From an uncultured Anaerolineae bacterium (lineage in GTDB: Bacteria > Chloroflexota > Anaerolineae > Aggregatilineales > Phototrophicaceae), in NCBI GenBank assembly GCA_937944445.1, contig CALDYP010000019.1:1-62935 (forward strand): a stretch of 62,935 nucleotides of DNA, given 5' to 3'. The position numbers and the translations under genes are program-made. Below the pieces are notes generated by a model. That model ran no database searches and was not told where the DNA came from. It saw only the letters and a program-made list of their open reading frames with translations. This document shows, in pieces, positions 36,471-43,684 of this stretch (its first letter is position 1; every line of letters begins with the position of its first letter).

Positions 36471-37889
36471 TTAGTCCCCAACGACGGCGTTATACTCCGC
36501 AAGGATGCGGTCAGCTTGGGTCTTGGCGGCGGCCAACGCCTCGGCTGGCTCCACGCCGCCATCGACGATGCTTTGCAGCGCGCGCACGAGCGTTTGGCGC
36601 ACCTCCGCGCTGGGGCCGATCACCGCGCCCGCGTTGGCGAAGCTGCTGCCGCTGGCCTCCAACTGCTTGATGGCAATCTCGAAGAAGGGATAGGCCTCAA
36701 ACCACGGCACTTCCAGCGCGCCCTCGGTTCCTGCCGGGACGGGGGTGCCCGCCGGGTCAACGAACGCGCCGCCCGAACGCAAGAAGTCGAGGCTCTCTTG
36801 GCGGTTCGGGAAGTAGCCGCTGCCCTGATGCCAGCGGATGTCGTTCTCAGTGTTGGTGAGGAAGAAGATCCAATCGGCGGCGGCGCGCGTCTCGGCCTCG
36901 CTCTTGCCGCCGCTGATCCACAGGCTGGCCCCGCCGACCGTCACGCCGTTGGTGGCCTGCTCGTTGGGGATGAAGAGCGGCGCGATCCCCAAGCTGACGC
37001 CCGCGTTGGCGAAGCCGTTCACGAACAGGGTGATGCCCGCCGTGCTGTTGATGTGGAAGACGGTCGCGCCCGTGCCGAAGAGGACGCCCTCGCCGTTGTA
37101 GTCGTTGGGCACGCCGGTGTAAGTGAAGAGGTTGCGCTCGCGCAGCTCTTTGTAGAACTCGCCGATCAGCAGCATCTCAGGGCTGGTGAAGAACATCTCT
37201 GTGGCGCGGGCGGTGCGACCATTGTCGTTGTTGGCGATGAGCGCGTCCTGCATGGCCATCCACTGCTCCGGGAACCACGCAGTCAGCGGGAAGTTGATGC
37301 ACGCTTGGAAGGCGGGGTTAGCCGAGCGGATCAGCGGGCGGGCGCGCTCGATGCGCTGGCAGATGCGCAGGATGTCGTCGAACGTCATCACCTCCGGCAC
37401 TTGAATTTGCAGGATGTCGGTGATCGTCTTGTTGTAGTAGACGACGGGGTTGCTGCTGTTCCACGGCACGCTCCAAATCTTGTCGCCGATGGTGTAGTAG
37501 CTGCGCACGACAGGCAGGATGCCCTCATACTGGGCGAGCTGCTCCGGCGTGGCGACGTCGCCCACCGCCACGAACAGGCCGCTGTCGGCGGCGAGCTGGG
37601 TCAGGCCTTCTTCCACCTGCACGACGGCTGGGGCGTTGCCCTGCTGCGCGTCGAGCAGCACGCGGTTGAACAGCTCGATATAGTCGTTGCTGGGGGACAC
37701 AAGGTTGATGCGGATGCCCGGGTTCTGCGCTTCAAAGTCGTCGGCAATCGCGCGGATCACGTCACGGCGGATGTCGCCTTCCCCGCCGAAGATGTGGGCG
37801 AAGTCGATCACGATCTCTTGCGCGCGCAGCGGCAGCCCCATCAGGCCGACCAACGCGCCCACCACGAGCAGCAGTCTGGCGTGTTTCAT
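36471..37889 (-). CDS. Sugar ABC transporter substrate-binding protein (second importer)
   Basis: 472-aa extracellular binding protein with signal peptide MKHARLLLVVGALVGLMGLP (cut after LRA). The family 1 pattern includes IVIDFAHIFGGEGDIRRDVIRAIADDFEAQ, VSPSNDYIELFNRVLLDAQQGNAP, SVPWNSSNPVVYYNKT, TVGGASLWISGGKSEAETRAAADWIFFLTN and WHQGSGYFPNRQESL. It resembles glycerol-3-phosphate or oligosaccharide binding proteins (UgpB-like) but the ligand cannot be named. GAGGAGAGG precedes the ATG at 37889. It is the first gene of the operon behind a 17-bp inverted repeat. Confidence 0.92.
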   Translation of the reverse strand: MKHARLLLVVGALVGLMGLPLRAQEIVIDFAHIFGGEGDIRRDVIRAIADDFEAQNPGIRINLVSPSNDYIELFNRVLLDAQQGNAPAVVQVEEGLTQLAADSGLFVAVGDVATPEQLAQYEGILPVVRSYYTIGDKIWSVPWNSSNPVVYYNKTITDILQIQVPEVMTFDDILRICQRIERARPLIRSANPAFQACINFPLTAWFPEQWMAMQDALIANNDNGRTARATEMFFTSPEMLLIGEFYKELRERNLFTYTGVPNDYNGEGVLFGTGATVFHINSTAGITLFVNGFANAGVSLGIAPLFIPNEQATNGVTVGGASLWISGGKSEAETRAAADWIFFLTNTENDIRWHQGSGYFPNRQESLDFLRSGGAFVDPAGTPVPAGTEGALEVPWFEAYPFFEIAIKQLEASGSSFANAGAVIGPSAEVRQTLVRALQSIVDGGVEPAEALAAAKTQADRILAEYNAVVGD

Positions 37890-37936
37890 CTTTCCTCTCC
37901 TCAAATAGATGCTGTAACAATCAAGAATAATCACAA

Positions 37937-37963
37937 ACTATAAAGAACACTTTAACAAAGTGT
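37937..37963 (-). promoter_or_regulatory. Inverted-repeat operator next to the second importer's promoter
   Basis: ACACTTTAACAAAGTGT (37947-37963) has perfect 7-bp arms around AAC. A minus-strand TATAGT lies beside it at 37937-37942 and another -10-like TATTCT at 37924-37929. No -35 is clear. The site is suitable for a repressor dimer; no regulator gene is adjacent. Confidence 0.6.
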
Positions 37964-38002
37964 GTTGAATGCTTTACACAGCAGGGCACTTTGGAAGCCG
38001 CA

Positions 38003-38992
38003 TCACTCGACGAAGGTGTGCGGATCGCGCGTGAGGCTGAGCTGAAGCTGGAAGCGCTGCTGCTCAGCGGGCGCGAGCACCACCAAACGCCCATGACGGC
38101 GGGCGCTGTTCTGGCCTTCAGGGATGCAGTTGCCCGGCTCGAGGCCGCAGACGTAGGCCCCCTGCCGCGTGTTCTTCCACTGGGTGAAGTGGGGGGCGTG
38201 GGTGGTGTCCCACGTCAGGCGCAGCGCGAGATCGTCGTTGACGAGCGCGGCCTGCGCGTGCGGGTGGCCGCGCACTGTGTGAAAGAAGACCTGCTCAGCG
38301 TAAGCGGGGGTAGGCGCGTCGTATATCGCCCACGCGGCCAGCCCTGCGGCGGCAGCCTCGTCGCGCGCGCGCACCTCGCTGTCGATCACCAAACGGGACC
38401 CCGCTCGCACCAGCGGGTAGCCCACGTTGACATGGTAGAGCAGCATCAAGGGGGTGGGCTGGTCGCCGCGGTTGGTCACGACGTCCGTCAAGGTGATGGA
38501 CGGCTCGCCGAGCGTCAGGCGATAGGCGCGCTGGACGTGAAGCTGCTCCGCGAACAAGCGGCTTTCGACCAGCTCCGCGCGGATCGTCAGCGTGTCGTCG
38601 TCGTGGTCAACGGTCAAGCCCTGCGCGGGCAGGCGCGTCGCGTTCCCGTGCAGGTCGCGCTGTTCGCCCGTCAGGTCGTCCTGCTCTGGCGGGCCAACGT
38701 GGGTCAGGCCGCAGGTCGTCAGCAGCCCGCCGTTGAACTGGCGCAGCCAACTGCTGCCGTAGTCGGCGCGGTGAGGCGACCCCGGGCTGAGCCACGTCAG
38801 CGGCAGGCCGTGAAAGTGCGCCGACCAGATGTCTAGGCCGCGGTCGGGCAGCAGGCTGAACGTCAGGCCGCTGCTGTTGTGGACGTGTATCATCCGCTGG
38901 CCGTCAGGCAGCGTGGCTACCAGCGCATCCATGAACTGACGCGGGTTGAGGCTGTACGCGCGCCGCGCGCTGGCGGAGAGGTCAGCAGGCAT
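38003..38992 (-). CDS. DUF4432 aldose-1-epimerase-like protein
   Basis: 329-aa galactose-mutarotase-fold protein of the DUF4432 group. Visible blocks are SLLPDRGLDIWSAHFHGLPLTWLSPG, GGLLTTCGLTHVGPP, LHGNATRLPA, VVTNRGDQPTPLMLLYHVNVGYPLV and VCGLEPGNCIPEG. The His of LHGN and YHVN and the Glu of GLEPGN occupy positions expected for the sugar pocket. These proteins are found with sugar operons and are presumed epimerases or mutarotases. Transcription leads toward the second importer, and the operator at 37947-37963 lies in between. Confidence 0.85.
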   Translation of the reverse strand: MPADLSASARRAYSLNPRQFMDALVATLPDGQRMIHVHNSSGLTFSLLPDRGLDIWSAHFHGLPLTWLSPGSPHRADYGSSWLRQFNGGLLTTCGLTHVGPPEQDDLTGEQRDLHGNATRLPAQGLTVDHDDDTLTIRAELVESRLFAEQLHVQRAYRLTLGEPSITLTDVVTNRGDQPTPLMLLYHVNVGYPLVRAGSRLVIDSEVRARDEAAAAGLAAWAIYDAPTPAYAEQVFFHTVRGHPHAQAALVNDDLALRLTWDTTHAPHFTQWKNTRQGAYVCGLEPGNCIPEGQNSARRHGRLVVLAPAEQQRFQLQLSLTRDPHTFVE

Positions 38993-39066
38993 GACGGTTT
39001 AGGCCTCCCTATCAAACGTAGACGGTCGACGCGCAGAGTATACCGCAAAAGGCCAGCGCGAGTTGG

Positions 39067-39072
39067 TACAAT
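39067..39072 (+). promoter_or_regulatory. -10 of the YfhO-like gene promoter
   Basis: TACAAT lies 31 nt before the GTG start. Together with AAGGAC 6 nt before that GTG it excludes longer in-frame starts upstream. Confidence 0.5.
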
Positions 39073-39103
39073 TCAACCCGTGCGGGACAAACAAGGACAT
39101 GAC

Positions 39104-41899
39104 GTGCGCCGTGGTTTAATCATTGGAGCGCTGGCCGCGCTGCTGCTGGCGATGTTTCATCAACTTGTGTTCACTGATCGCATCCTCGCGCGCGGGGACA
39201 CGTTCAACTTCTTCTACCCCTACTGGGACGCACGACACACGGCGCTGCGGGCGGGCGAGCTGCCGCTGTGGACGCCGGAGCTGTTCATGGGGTCACCGCT
39301 GTTAGCCGAGCCGCAGGTGGGGACGTTCTACCCGCCCAACTGGCCGCTGACGCCGCTGAACGCGCCGGACGCCGTCCGTGTGAGCGTGCTGCTGCATGTC
39401 CTGTGGGCGGGTGTGGGGATGTTGTGGCTCTACCGCGCGCTGACCGGCGACCCGCGCTGGCAGCCTGCCTTGACAGCGGCGGTGGCGTTCGCGTTCGGCG
39501 GCTATTTGACCGCGCGCGTGGAGCAGATCAACCAGCTTCAGGGGCTGGCGTGGCTGCCGTGGTGCGCGGCCTTGTGGCTGCGGGTGATGAGCGCGACGGG
39601 CTGGCGCGATCGAGCGCGGGCGGCCCTGCTGCTGATGGGGGCGCTGGCGGTGCAGTTCTTCAGCGGCCACACGCAGACGAGCTTCCTCACGGGGGCGGCG
39701 CTGGGGCTGCTGTGGGGGTGGTGGGCGCTTTCGGGCACGGCACGCCGTGCCCCTACACCGCGGTGGAGGTTGGGGGATGCGGCTCGCCCCCTGCTGTGGG
39801 CGTTGATCGTCGGCGCGGGGGCGCTGCTGCTGGCGCTGCCGCAGTTCCTGCCCACGCTGGAGCTGACCGGCCTCTCGAACCGCGGCGGCGGTGGGTTCAA
39901 CCGCGACCAAGCCACGGCCTTCTCGCTGCCGCCGCATTATCTGGGGCGGGCGCTGCTGCCGAGCCACGACGGCCTGCTGTTCACGGAGTATCTGGCGGGC
40001 GTCGGGGTGATCGGGCTGGGGCTGGCGGCCATCGGCGCGGCGCACGGCGGGCGCGGGCGCGGCGCAGCGCTGCTGCTGGCGGGGGCCGGGCTGTTCCTCG
40101 CGCTGGGGCGCTTCAACCCGCTCTACTATGAGGCGCTGGCGAGCCTGCCCGGCTTCAACTTGTTCCGCGTGCCAGCGCGCTGGCTGGCGCTGTTGGCGGT
40201 GGGCGCGGCGCTGTTGAGCGGGTTGGGCGTGGCCGCCTTGATCGACCGCGCGCCGCTGCGCCGCTGGCTGCCCTTTGTGCTGATCGGCGCGCTGGCGGGG
40301 CTGGCGCTGCTGCCGCGCTGGGTGAGCGCCTTGCAGATCCAGCCGGAGGACATCAGCGGCGGCGCAGCGGTCACCGCGCGGACGCTGGCCGCGTGGGGGA
40401 TCGCCGGGGCCGCGCTGGCGGGGATCGTGTGGCGGCGCTGGGCGGGGGGGGCGCTGGCCGCCCTGAGCGTGGAGCTGCTGGCCGCCTCGCTCGTGATGCC
40501 CTTCAACGACCTCGCCCCGCGCGAGGTCTACCTGCAAGGGCGCTTCACCGCGCATCAGATGCAGGCCTACGCCCAAGCCGCCGCCGACCCGCCGCGCCTG
40601 CTGAGCATCAGCGCGCTGCTGTTCGACGTGGGCGACCGCGACCGACTGCGCGCGCGCTATCAAGCGGCGGGGCTGGGCGAGGAGGCGATCCAACTGGCGT
40701 TTACTGCGCTCAAGCGGCAGGAGATCGTCGCGGGCAACTTGCCGCTCACGTGGGGGGTGCACAGCGCCGACGGCTATGGCGGCGGCCTGCTGCCCACCAT
40801 GACCTACTCGCAGCTTACGGCTTTGCTGCTGCCGACGGGCAGCCTGCGCAGCGTAGACGGGCGCATCGGCGAGATGCTGGCGCGGCCCGAGTGCCGCGGC
40901 GCATGCTGGCCCGCGTGGGATCGGCTGGCGCGGCTGGGGATCACCCACCTGCTGACTGACAAGGTCTACGACGTGTGGCATGACGGCGTGGGCTACGACG
41001 CGCAGCGCTGGCCGACCGCGACAGCGTGGACGGCCCCGCAGTCCTTCCCCGCGCAGGAGCTGCGCCTGCTCGTCGTCGGGCAGCCTGAGGTGACGGTAAG
41101 CCTCATCGGTGAGGCTTCATCCCCCAACCTTCTTCCGCGCCGGCCGCAAGCAGGCCAGTTCGAGGGGGCAGCAAAAGTCCCCTCTCTACAGGAGAGGGGA
41201 TTTAGGGGTGAGGCCTACACCCCGATCGACGAGACGCTGGGCGTGCAGACCTATCGGCTGACGGAGCCGCTGCGCGTCGAGGGGGCGACGGTCACGCTCA
41301 GCGGCGAGGTGGAGGCCGTGCTGGGGATGGCGTGGGTCAACCCGTCGCTGGAGGCGTTCCTGCCGCTGACCCCGCTTGAAGCGCAGCGCGCGCTGTCGAG
41401 CGACGTCAAGCTGTACGAGCTGGCGGCGCAGCGCGCGCAGATAGCCACCTACCCGCAGCGCTTTGAGGACTCATGGGCGGGCAGCGAGGACGCGCTCCAC
41501 GCGCTGGCGGCTGACCCCACGCTGAGCGCGCTGCACCTGCCGCCGGGCGCGCCGCCCCCACAGCCGCGCCCCCCCGCGCAGGTGCAGATCGCCCACTACG
41601 AGCCGACGCGCGTCGTCCTGCGCGTGCGCGCAAACCCTACCAGCGGCTACTTGATCCTGCGCGACGCCTACTACCCGGGCTGGCAGGCGACGGTCAACGG
41701 ACAGCCTGCGCCCGTCTACCGCGCCGATGTGCACTTCCGCGCGGTGTACGTCCCGGCGGGCGATGTGGACGTGGTGTTCATGTTCGCCCCGGCGCTGTGG
41801 GATGGGGCGCTCAAGGCCGGGTTGGTGGCATGGGCGGTGTGGGCGGCACTGCTAGCGGCGCTGCTGCGTCAGGCTGTCCACAGGTCGGCGGGCAGGTGA
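39104..41899 (+). CDS. YfhO-like polytopic membrane protein carrying in-frame R1/R2 repeats
   Basis: 931-aa membrane protein. The first 500 residues hold about 11-12 hydrophobic segments and the YfhO signatures LARGDTFNFFYPYWDARHTALRAGELPLW, GSPLLAEPQVGTFYPPNWPL and FGGYLTARVEQINQLQGLAWLPW. The rest is mainly extracytoplasmic and ends with LRVRANPTSGYLILRDAYYPGWQATVNGQ and a last TM. YfhO proteins act in lipid-linked sugar or glycosyl transfer to envelope polymers in Firmicutes. Two segments are derived from intergenic repeats without breaking the frame: GTARRAPTPRWRLGDAARP (39733-39783) and a 37-residue stretch at about 41106-41216. Start GTG at 39104. The 3' end overlaps the convergent phosphatase gene by 31 bp. 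Confidence 0.85.
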   Translation: MRRGLIIGALAALLLAMFHQLVFTDRILARGDTFNFFYPYWDARHTALRAGELPLWTPELFMGSPLLAEPQVGTFYPPNWPLTPLNAPDAVRVSVLLHVLWAGVGMLWLYRALTGDPRWQPALTAAVAFAFGGYLTARVEQINQLQGLAWLPWCAALWLRVMSATGWRDRARAALLLMGALAVQFFSGHTQTSFLTGAALGLLWGWWALSGTARRAPTPRWRLGDAARPLLWALIVGAGALLLALPQFLPTLELTGLSNRGGGGFNRDQATAFSLPPHYLGRALLPSHDGLLFTEYLAGVGVIGLGLAAIGAAHGGRGRGAALLLAGAGLFLALGRFNPLYYEALASLPGFNLFRVPARWLALLAVGAALLSGLGVAALIDRAPLRRWLPFVLIGALAGLALLPRWVSALQIQPEDISGGAAVTARTLAAWGIAGAALAGIVWRRWAGGALAALSVELLAASLVMPFNDLAPREVYLQGRFTAHQMQAYAQAAADPPRLLSISALLFDVGDRDRLRARYQAAGLGEEAIQLAFTALKRQEIVAGNLPLTWGVHSADGYGGGLLPTMTYSQLTALLLPTGSLRSVDGRIGEMLARPECRGACWPAWDRLARLGITHLLTDKVYDVWHDGVGYDAQRWPTATAWTAPQSFPAQELRLLVVGQPEVTVSLIGEASSPNLLPRRPQAGQFEGAAKVPSLQERGFRGEAYTPIDETLGVQTYRLTEPLRVEGATVTLSGEVEAVLGMAWVNPSLEAFLPLTPLEAQRALSSDVKLYELAAQRAQIATYPQRFEDSWAGSEDALHALAADPTLSALHLPPGAPPPQPRPPAQVQIAHYEPTRVVLRVRANPTSGYLILRDAYYPGWQATVNGQPAPVYRADVHFRAVYVPAGDVDVVFMFAPALWDGALKAGLVAWAVWAALLAALLRQAVHRSAGR
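39733..39783. repeat. R1 plus R2-tail repeat inside the YfhO-like reading frame
   Basis: GGGCACGGCACGCCGTGCCC with 9-bp arms is followed by CTACA, then GGTTGGGGGATGCGGC. These are the same modules seen between genes elsewhere in the window. It encodes a loop between two membrane segments. Confidence 0.85.
41106..41216. repeat. Composite R2 repeat inside the YfhO-like reading frame
   Basis: The left part has GGCTTCATCCCCCAACCTTC and the right part, 41175-41216, begins AAGTCCCCTCTCTACAGG and ends GGGGTGAGGCCT. The right part matches the intergenic copy at 17701-17742 (reverse complement) at 39 of 42 bases. It encodes about 37 residues of the extracytoplasmic domain. Confidence 0.9.
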
Positions 41900-42570
41900 A
41901 TCCGATTGTTGATGTAGTGGAACATCATCTCGGTGTAGTATTCGCCCGCTTTGACTTCCAACTGAACGTGGGTGATGGCCGTGTTGCCGTGCATGAAGTA
42001 GAGCTGCTCGGGCGAGGTGGGCAGCTTGTGCAGCAGGGCCTTCAACAGCGAGTCGATGAACATCCCGTGCGAGATGAGCGCGATCCGCTCGCCCTGCGCG
42101 ACTCGTTCGACGAGCGCTTCATGCACGCGCACGACGCGCATCACCGCGTGCGAGAAGCTCTCGCGCTGCGTGACCATCGTCCACCAGCCGTTGTCGGTGA
42201 TGCTGTCGGGCAGTTGAGCAAAGGGGAAGTGCTCTAGGATGGCGGAACGGGTGAGGCCGGGCTGGGCGACCCCCTGCGGGTGGCCCTCTGAGTCCAGATA
42301 GACGCCGCCGAACTCGCAGATGTCCGGCCAGACGTGCACCGGCATGTTGAGCCGACGAGCGATGGGCGCGGCGGTCTGCAAGGCGCGCAGCATCGGGCTG
42401 GCGTAGAGGTGGGTGAAGCCGAACTCGCGTTCGTGGTCGGCGATGTACTCGGCCAATTTTTCCACCTGCTGCTGACCGATCTCAGTCAGGGCCGGGTCTG
42501 AGACGCGAGAGGACAGGTCTGGTTTGGCGTTGTTTTGGGATTGGCCGTGGCGGATGATGAACAGGTGCAT
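41869..42570 (-). CDS. Histidine phosphatase family protein (phosphoglycerate mutase-like)
   Basis: 233-aa member of the RHG phosphatase superfamily. The catalytic motif LFIIRHGQSQNN is at residues 3-14, followed by DPALTEIGQQQVEKLAEYI, YASPMLRALQTAAPIA with the second Arg, FGGVYLD with the acid residue and ALISHGMFIDSLL with the second His. Substrates in this superfamily vary from phosphoglycerate to phosphosugars and nucleotides, so no specific one is claimed. The gene converges on and overlaps the YfhO-like gene. It is divergent from the TauE-like gene across a 20-bp palindrome. Confidence 0.88.
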   Translation of the reverse strand: MHLFIIRHGQSQNNAKPDLSSRVSDPALTEIGQQQVEKLAEYIADHEREFGFTHLYASPMLRALQTAAPIARRLNMPVHVWPDICEFGGVYLDSEGHPQGVAQPGLTRSAILEHFPFAQLPDSITDNGWWTMVTQRESFSHAVMRVVRVHEALVERVAQGERIALISHGMFIDSLLKALLHKLPTSPEQLYFMHGNTAITHVQLEVKAGEYYTEMMFHYINNRIHLPADLWTA

Positions 42571-42608
42571 AATGGGCTTACCTCTAGGTGAACGGACGAA
42601 ACGGGCGT

Positions 42609-42638
42609 ATTATAAGCACTTGCTTATAACGGGAACAA
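42609..42638. promoter_or_regulatory. 20-bp perfect palindrome in the divergent phosphatase/TauE promoter region
   Basis: TTATAAGCACTTGCTTATAA at 42610-42629 has 9-bp arms and a 2-nt centre. A minus-strand TATAAT (42609-42614) with TTGTTC at 42633-42638 (18-nt spacer) would place the palindrome across the -35/-10 spacer of the phosphatase promoter. A dimeric repressor bound there could control both genes. Confidence 0.65.
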
Positions 42639-42650
42639 TGGAGGCGGCGC

Positions 42651-43448
42651 GTGCTTATTGGACTCTTAATCATCGGGCTGGTCTCGGGCGTGATGGCGGG
42701 GATGTTCGGCTTGGGGGGTGGGGTGATCCTCGTGCCGGCGATGGTCATCTTGCTGGGCTTCACACAGATCGCCGCCAACGGCACATCGCTCGTGGTGCTG
42801 ACGCTGCCAGTGGGCGTCTTCGGCTGCCTTGAGTACTACCGCAAGGGCAAGCTGCGGCTGCGGCCGGCGCTGGCGGTGGGGTTGGCGCTGGCGGTGGGAT
42901 CGTGGTTTGGCGCAGGGATTGCGCTGGGGCTGTCGCCGCAGCTCCTCAGCGGGCTGTACGGGGCGTTTTTGATCTACAACGGCTGGCGCTACCTTGCGCC
43001 GTTGGAGTGGTGGCGCGAACGGCAGGGCCTGCCCAAACGCGAAGAGGCCGAAGAGACCGCCGTTGACCCTGACGCGGCGCGCACGGTGTTCTTGAGCGCG
43101 CTCATCGGCTTCGTGGCGGGGATCTTCGCCGGCCTGTTCGGGATCGGCGGCGGGGTCATCATCATTACAGGGCTGACGCTGATCTTGGGGTTCGACCACA
43201 AGCTGGCAACGGGCACGTCGCTGGGGGCGCTGCTGCTGCCCGTCACTGCGCCGTCCGCTTATCGCTACTGGCTGGAAGGGCAGATCGATTTCAGCGTGGT
43301 GATCCCACTGGCGATCACGGTGGCAGTGGGGGCGCTGTTTGGGGCGCGCGTGACGTTGGGGCTGCCTGCGAAGACGGTGCGCCGCGCGTTCGGCCTGTTC
43401 TTGATGGTGGTCAGCGCGCGGTTTGTTCTCGCGGCGTTGGGGGGATGA
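42651..43448 (+). CDS. TauE/SafE family anion permease
   Basis: 265-aa membrane protein of eight predicted helices arranged as two repeats. Each repeat has the family's Gly motif: GVMAGMFGLGGGVILVPAMVI near residue 15 and GIFAGLFGIGGGVIIITGLTL near 165. The cytoplasmic loop RERQGLPKREEAEETAVDPDAART joins the halves. Members export sulfite, sulfoacetate or other organic anions, or take up thiosulfate. GTG start with GGAGG 6 nt upstream. No sulfur gene is adjacent, so the substrate is open. Confidence 0.88.
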   Translation: MLIGLLIIGLVSGVMAGMFGLGGGVILVPAMVILLGFTQIAANGTSLVVLTLPVGVFGCLEYYRKGKLRLRPALAVGLALAVGSWFGAGIALGLSPQLLSGLYGAFLIYNGWRYLAPLEWWRERQGLPKREEAEETAVDPDAARTVFLSALIGFVAGIFAGLFGIGGGVIIITGLTLILGFDHKLATGTSLGALLLPVTAPSAYRYWLEGQIDFSVVIPLAITVAVGALFGARVTLGLPAKTVRRAFGLFLMVVSARFVLAALGG

Positions 43449-43480
43449 GGCCTCGGACGCCCCCCACTTGAACTTAAGGG

Positions 43481-43509
43481 TTGTCATCACAGCGGACGCT
43501 GCGTACAAT
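43481..43509 (+). promoter_or_regulatory. tRNA-Lys(TTT) promoter
   Basis: TTGTCA, 17-nt spacer, TACAAT; the mature tRNA begins 10 nt after the -10. Confidence 0.8.
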
Positions 43510-43518
43510 GAATGTGTT

Positions 43519-43590
43519 GGCTCCGTAGCTCAGCGGAAGAGCAGGTGCCTTTTAAGCACTTGGTCGCTGGTTCGAATCCAGCCGGAGTCA
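43519..43590 (+). tRNA. tRNA-Lys (anticodon TTT)
   Basis: 72-nt cloverleaf. Acceptor GGCTCCG pairs with CGGAGTC; D-arm GCTC/GAGC; anticodon stem GGTGC/GCACT with loop CTTTTAA (anticodon TTT); T-arm GCTGG-TTCGAAT-CCAGC; discriminator A. CCA is not encoded. Confidence 0.95.
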
Positions 43591-43592
43591 TG

Positions 43593-43614
43593 AGCGCCCG
43601 AAACGGCGCTTTTT
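43593..43614 (+). terminator. Terminator of tRNA-Lys(TTT)
   Basis: Stem AGCGCC/GGCGCT around CGAAAC, followed by TTTT. Confidence 0.75.
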
Positions 43615-43628
43615 CGTTGTCTACATCG

Positions 43629-43670
43629 CATCCCCCAACGCCTATCACGGCCAGCGTTGGGGGATGTTTT
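43629..43670. terminator. Second hairpin, R2-derived, before the tal-pgi 3' end
   Basis: CATCCCCCAACGC (43629-43641) pairs perfectly over 13 bp with GCGTTGGGGGATG (43654-43666), followed by TTTT. The arms contain the R2 core CATCCCCCAAC, so a repeat appears to act as a terminator or barrier between the tRNA and the convergent gene. Confidence 0.65.
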
Positions 43671-43684
43671 CATGATGCGCGCAA

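Noticed and set aside
38879..39103. 75-codon upstream extension of the YfhO-like protein
   Set aside because: It overlaps the DUF4432 gene, lies before the TACAAT box and lacks membrane or YfhO character.
39302..40981. 559-codon antisense frame in the YfhO-like gene
   Set aside because: Gln/Arg/Ala-rich low-complexity translation typical of the complement of a GC-rich membrane gene.
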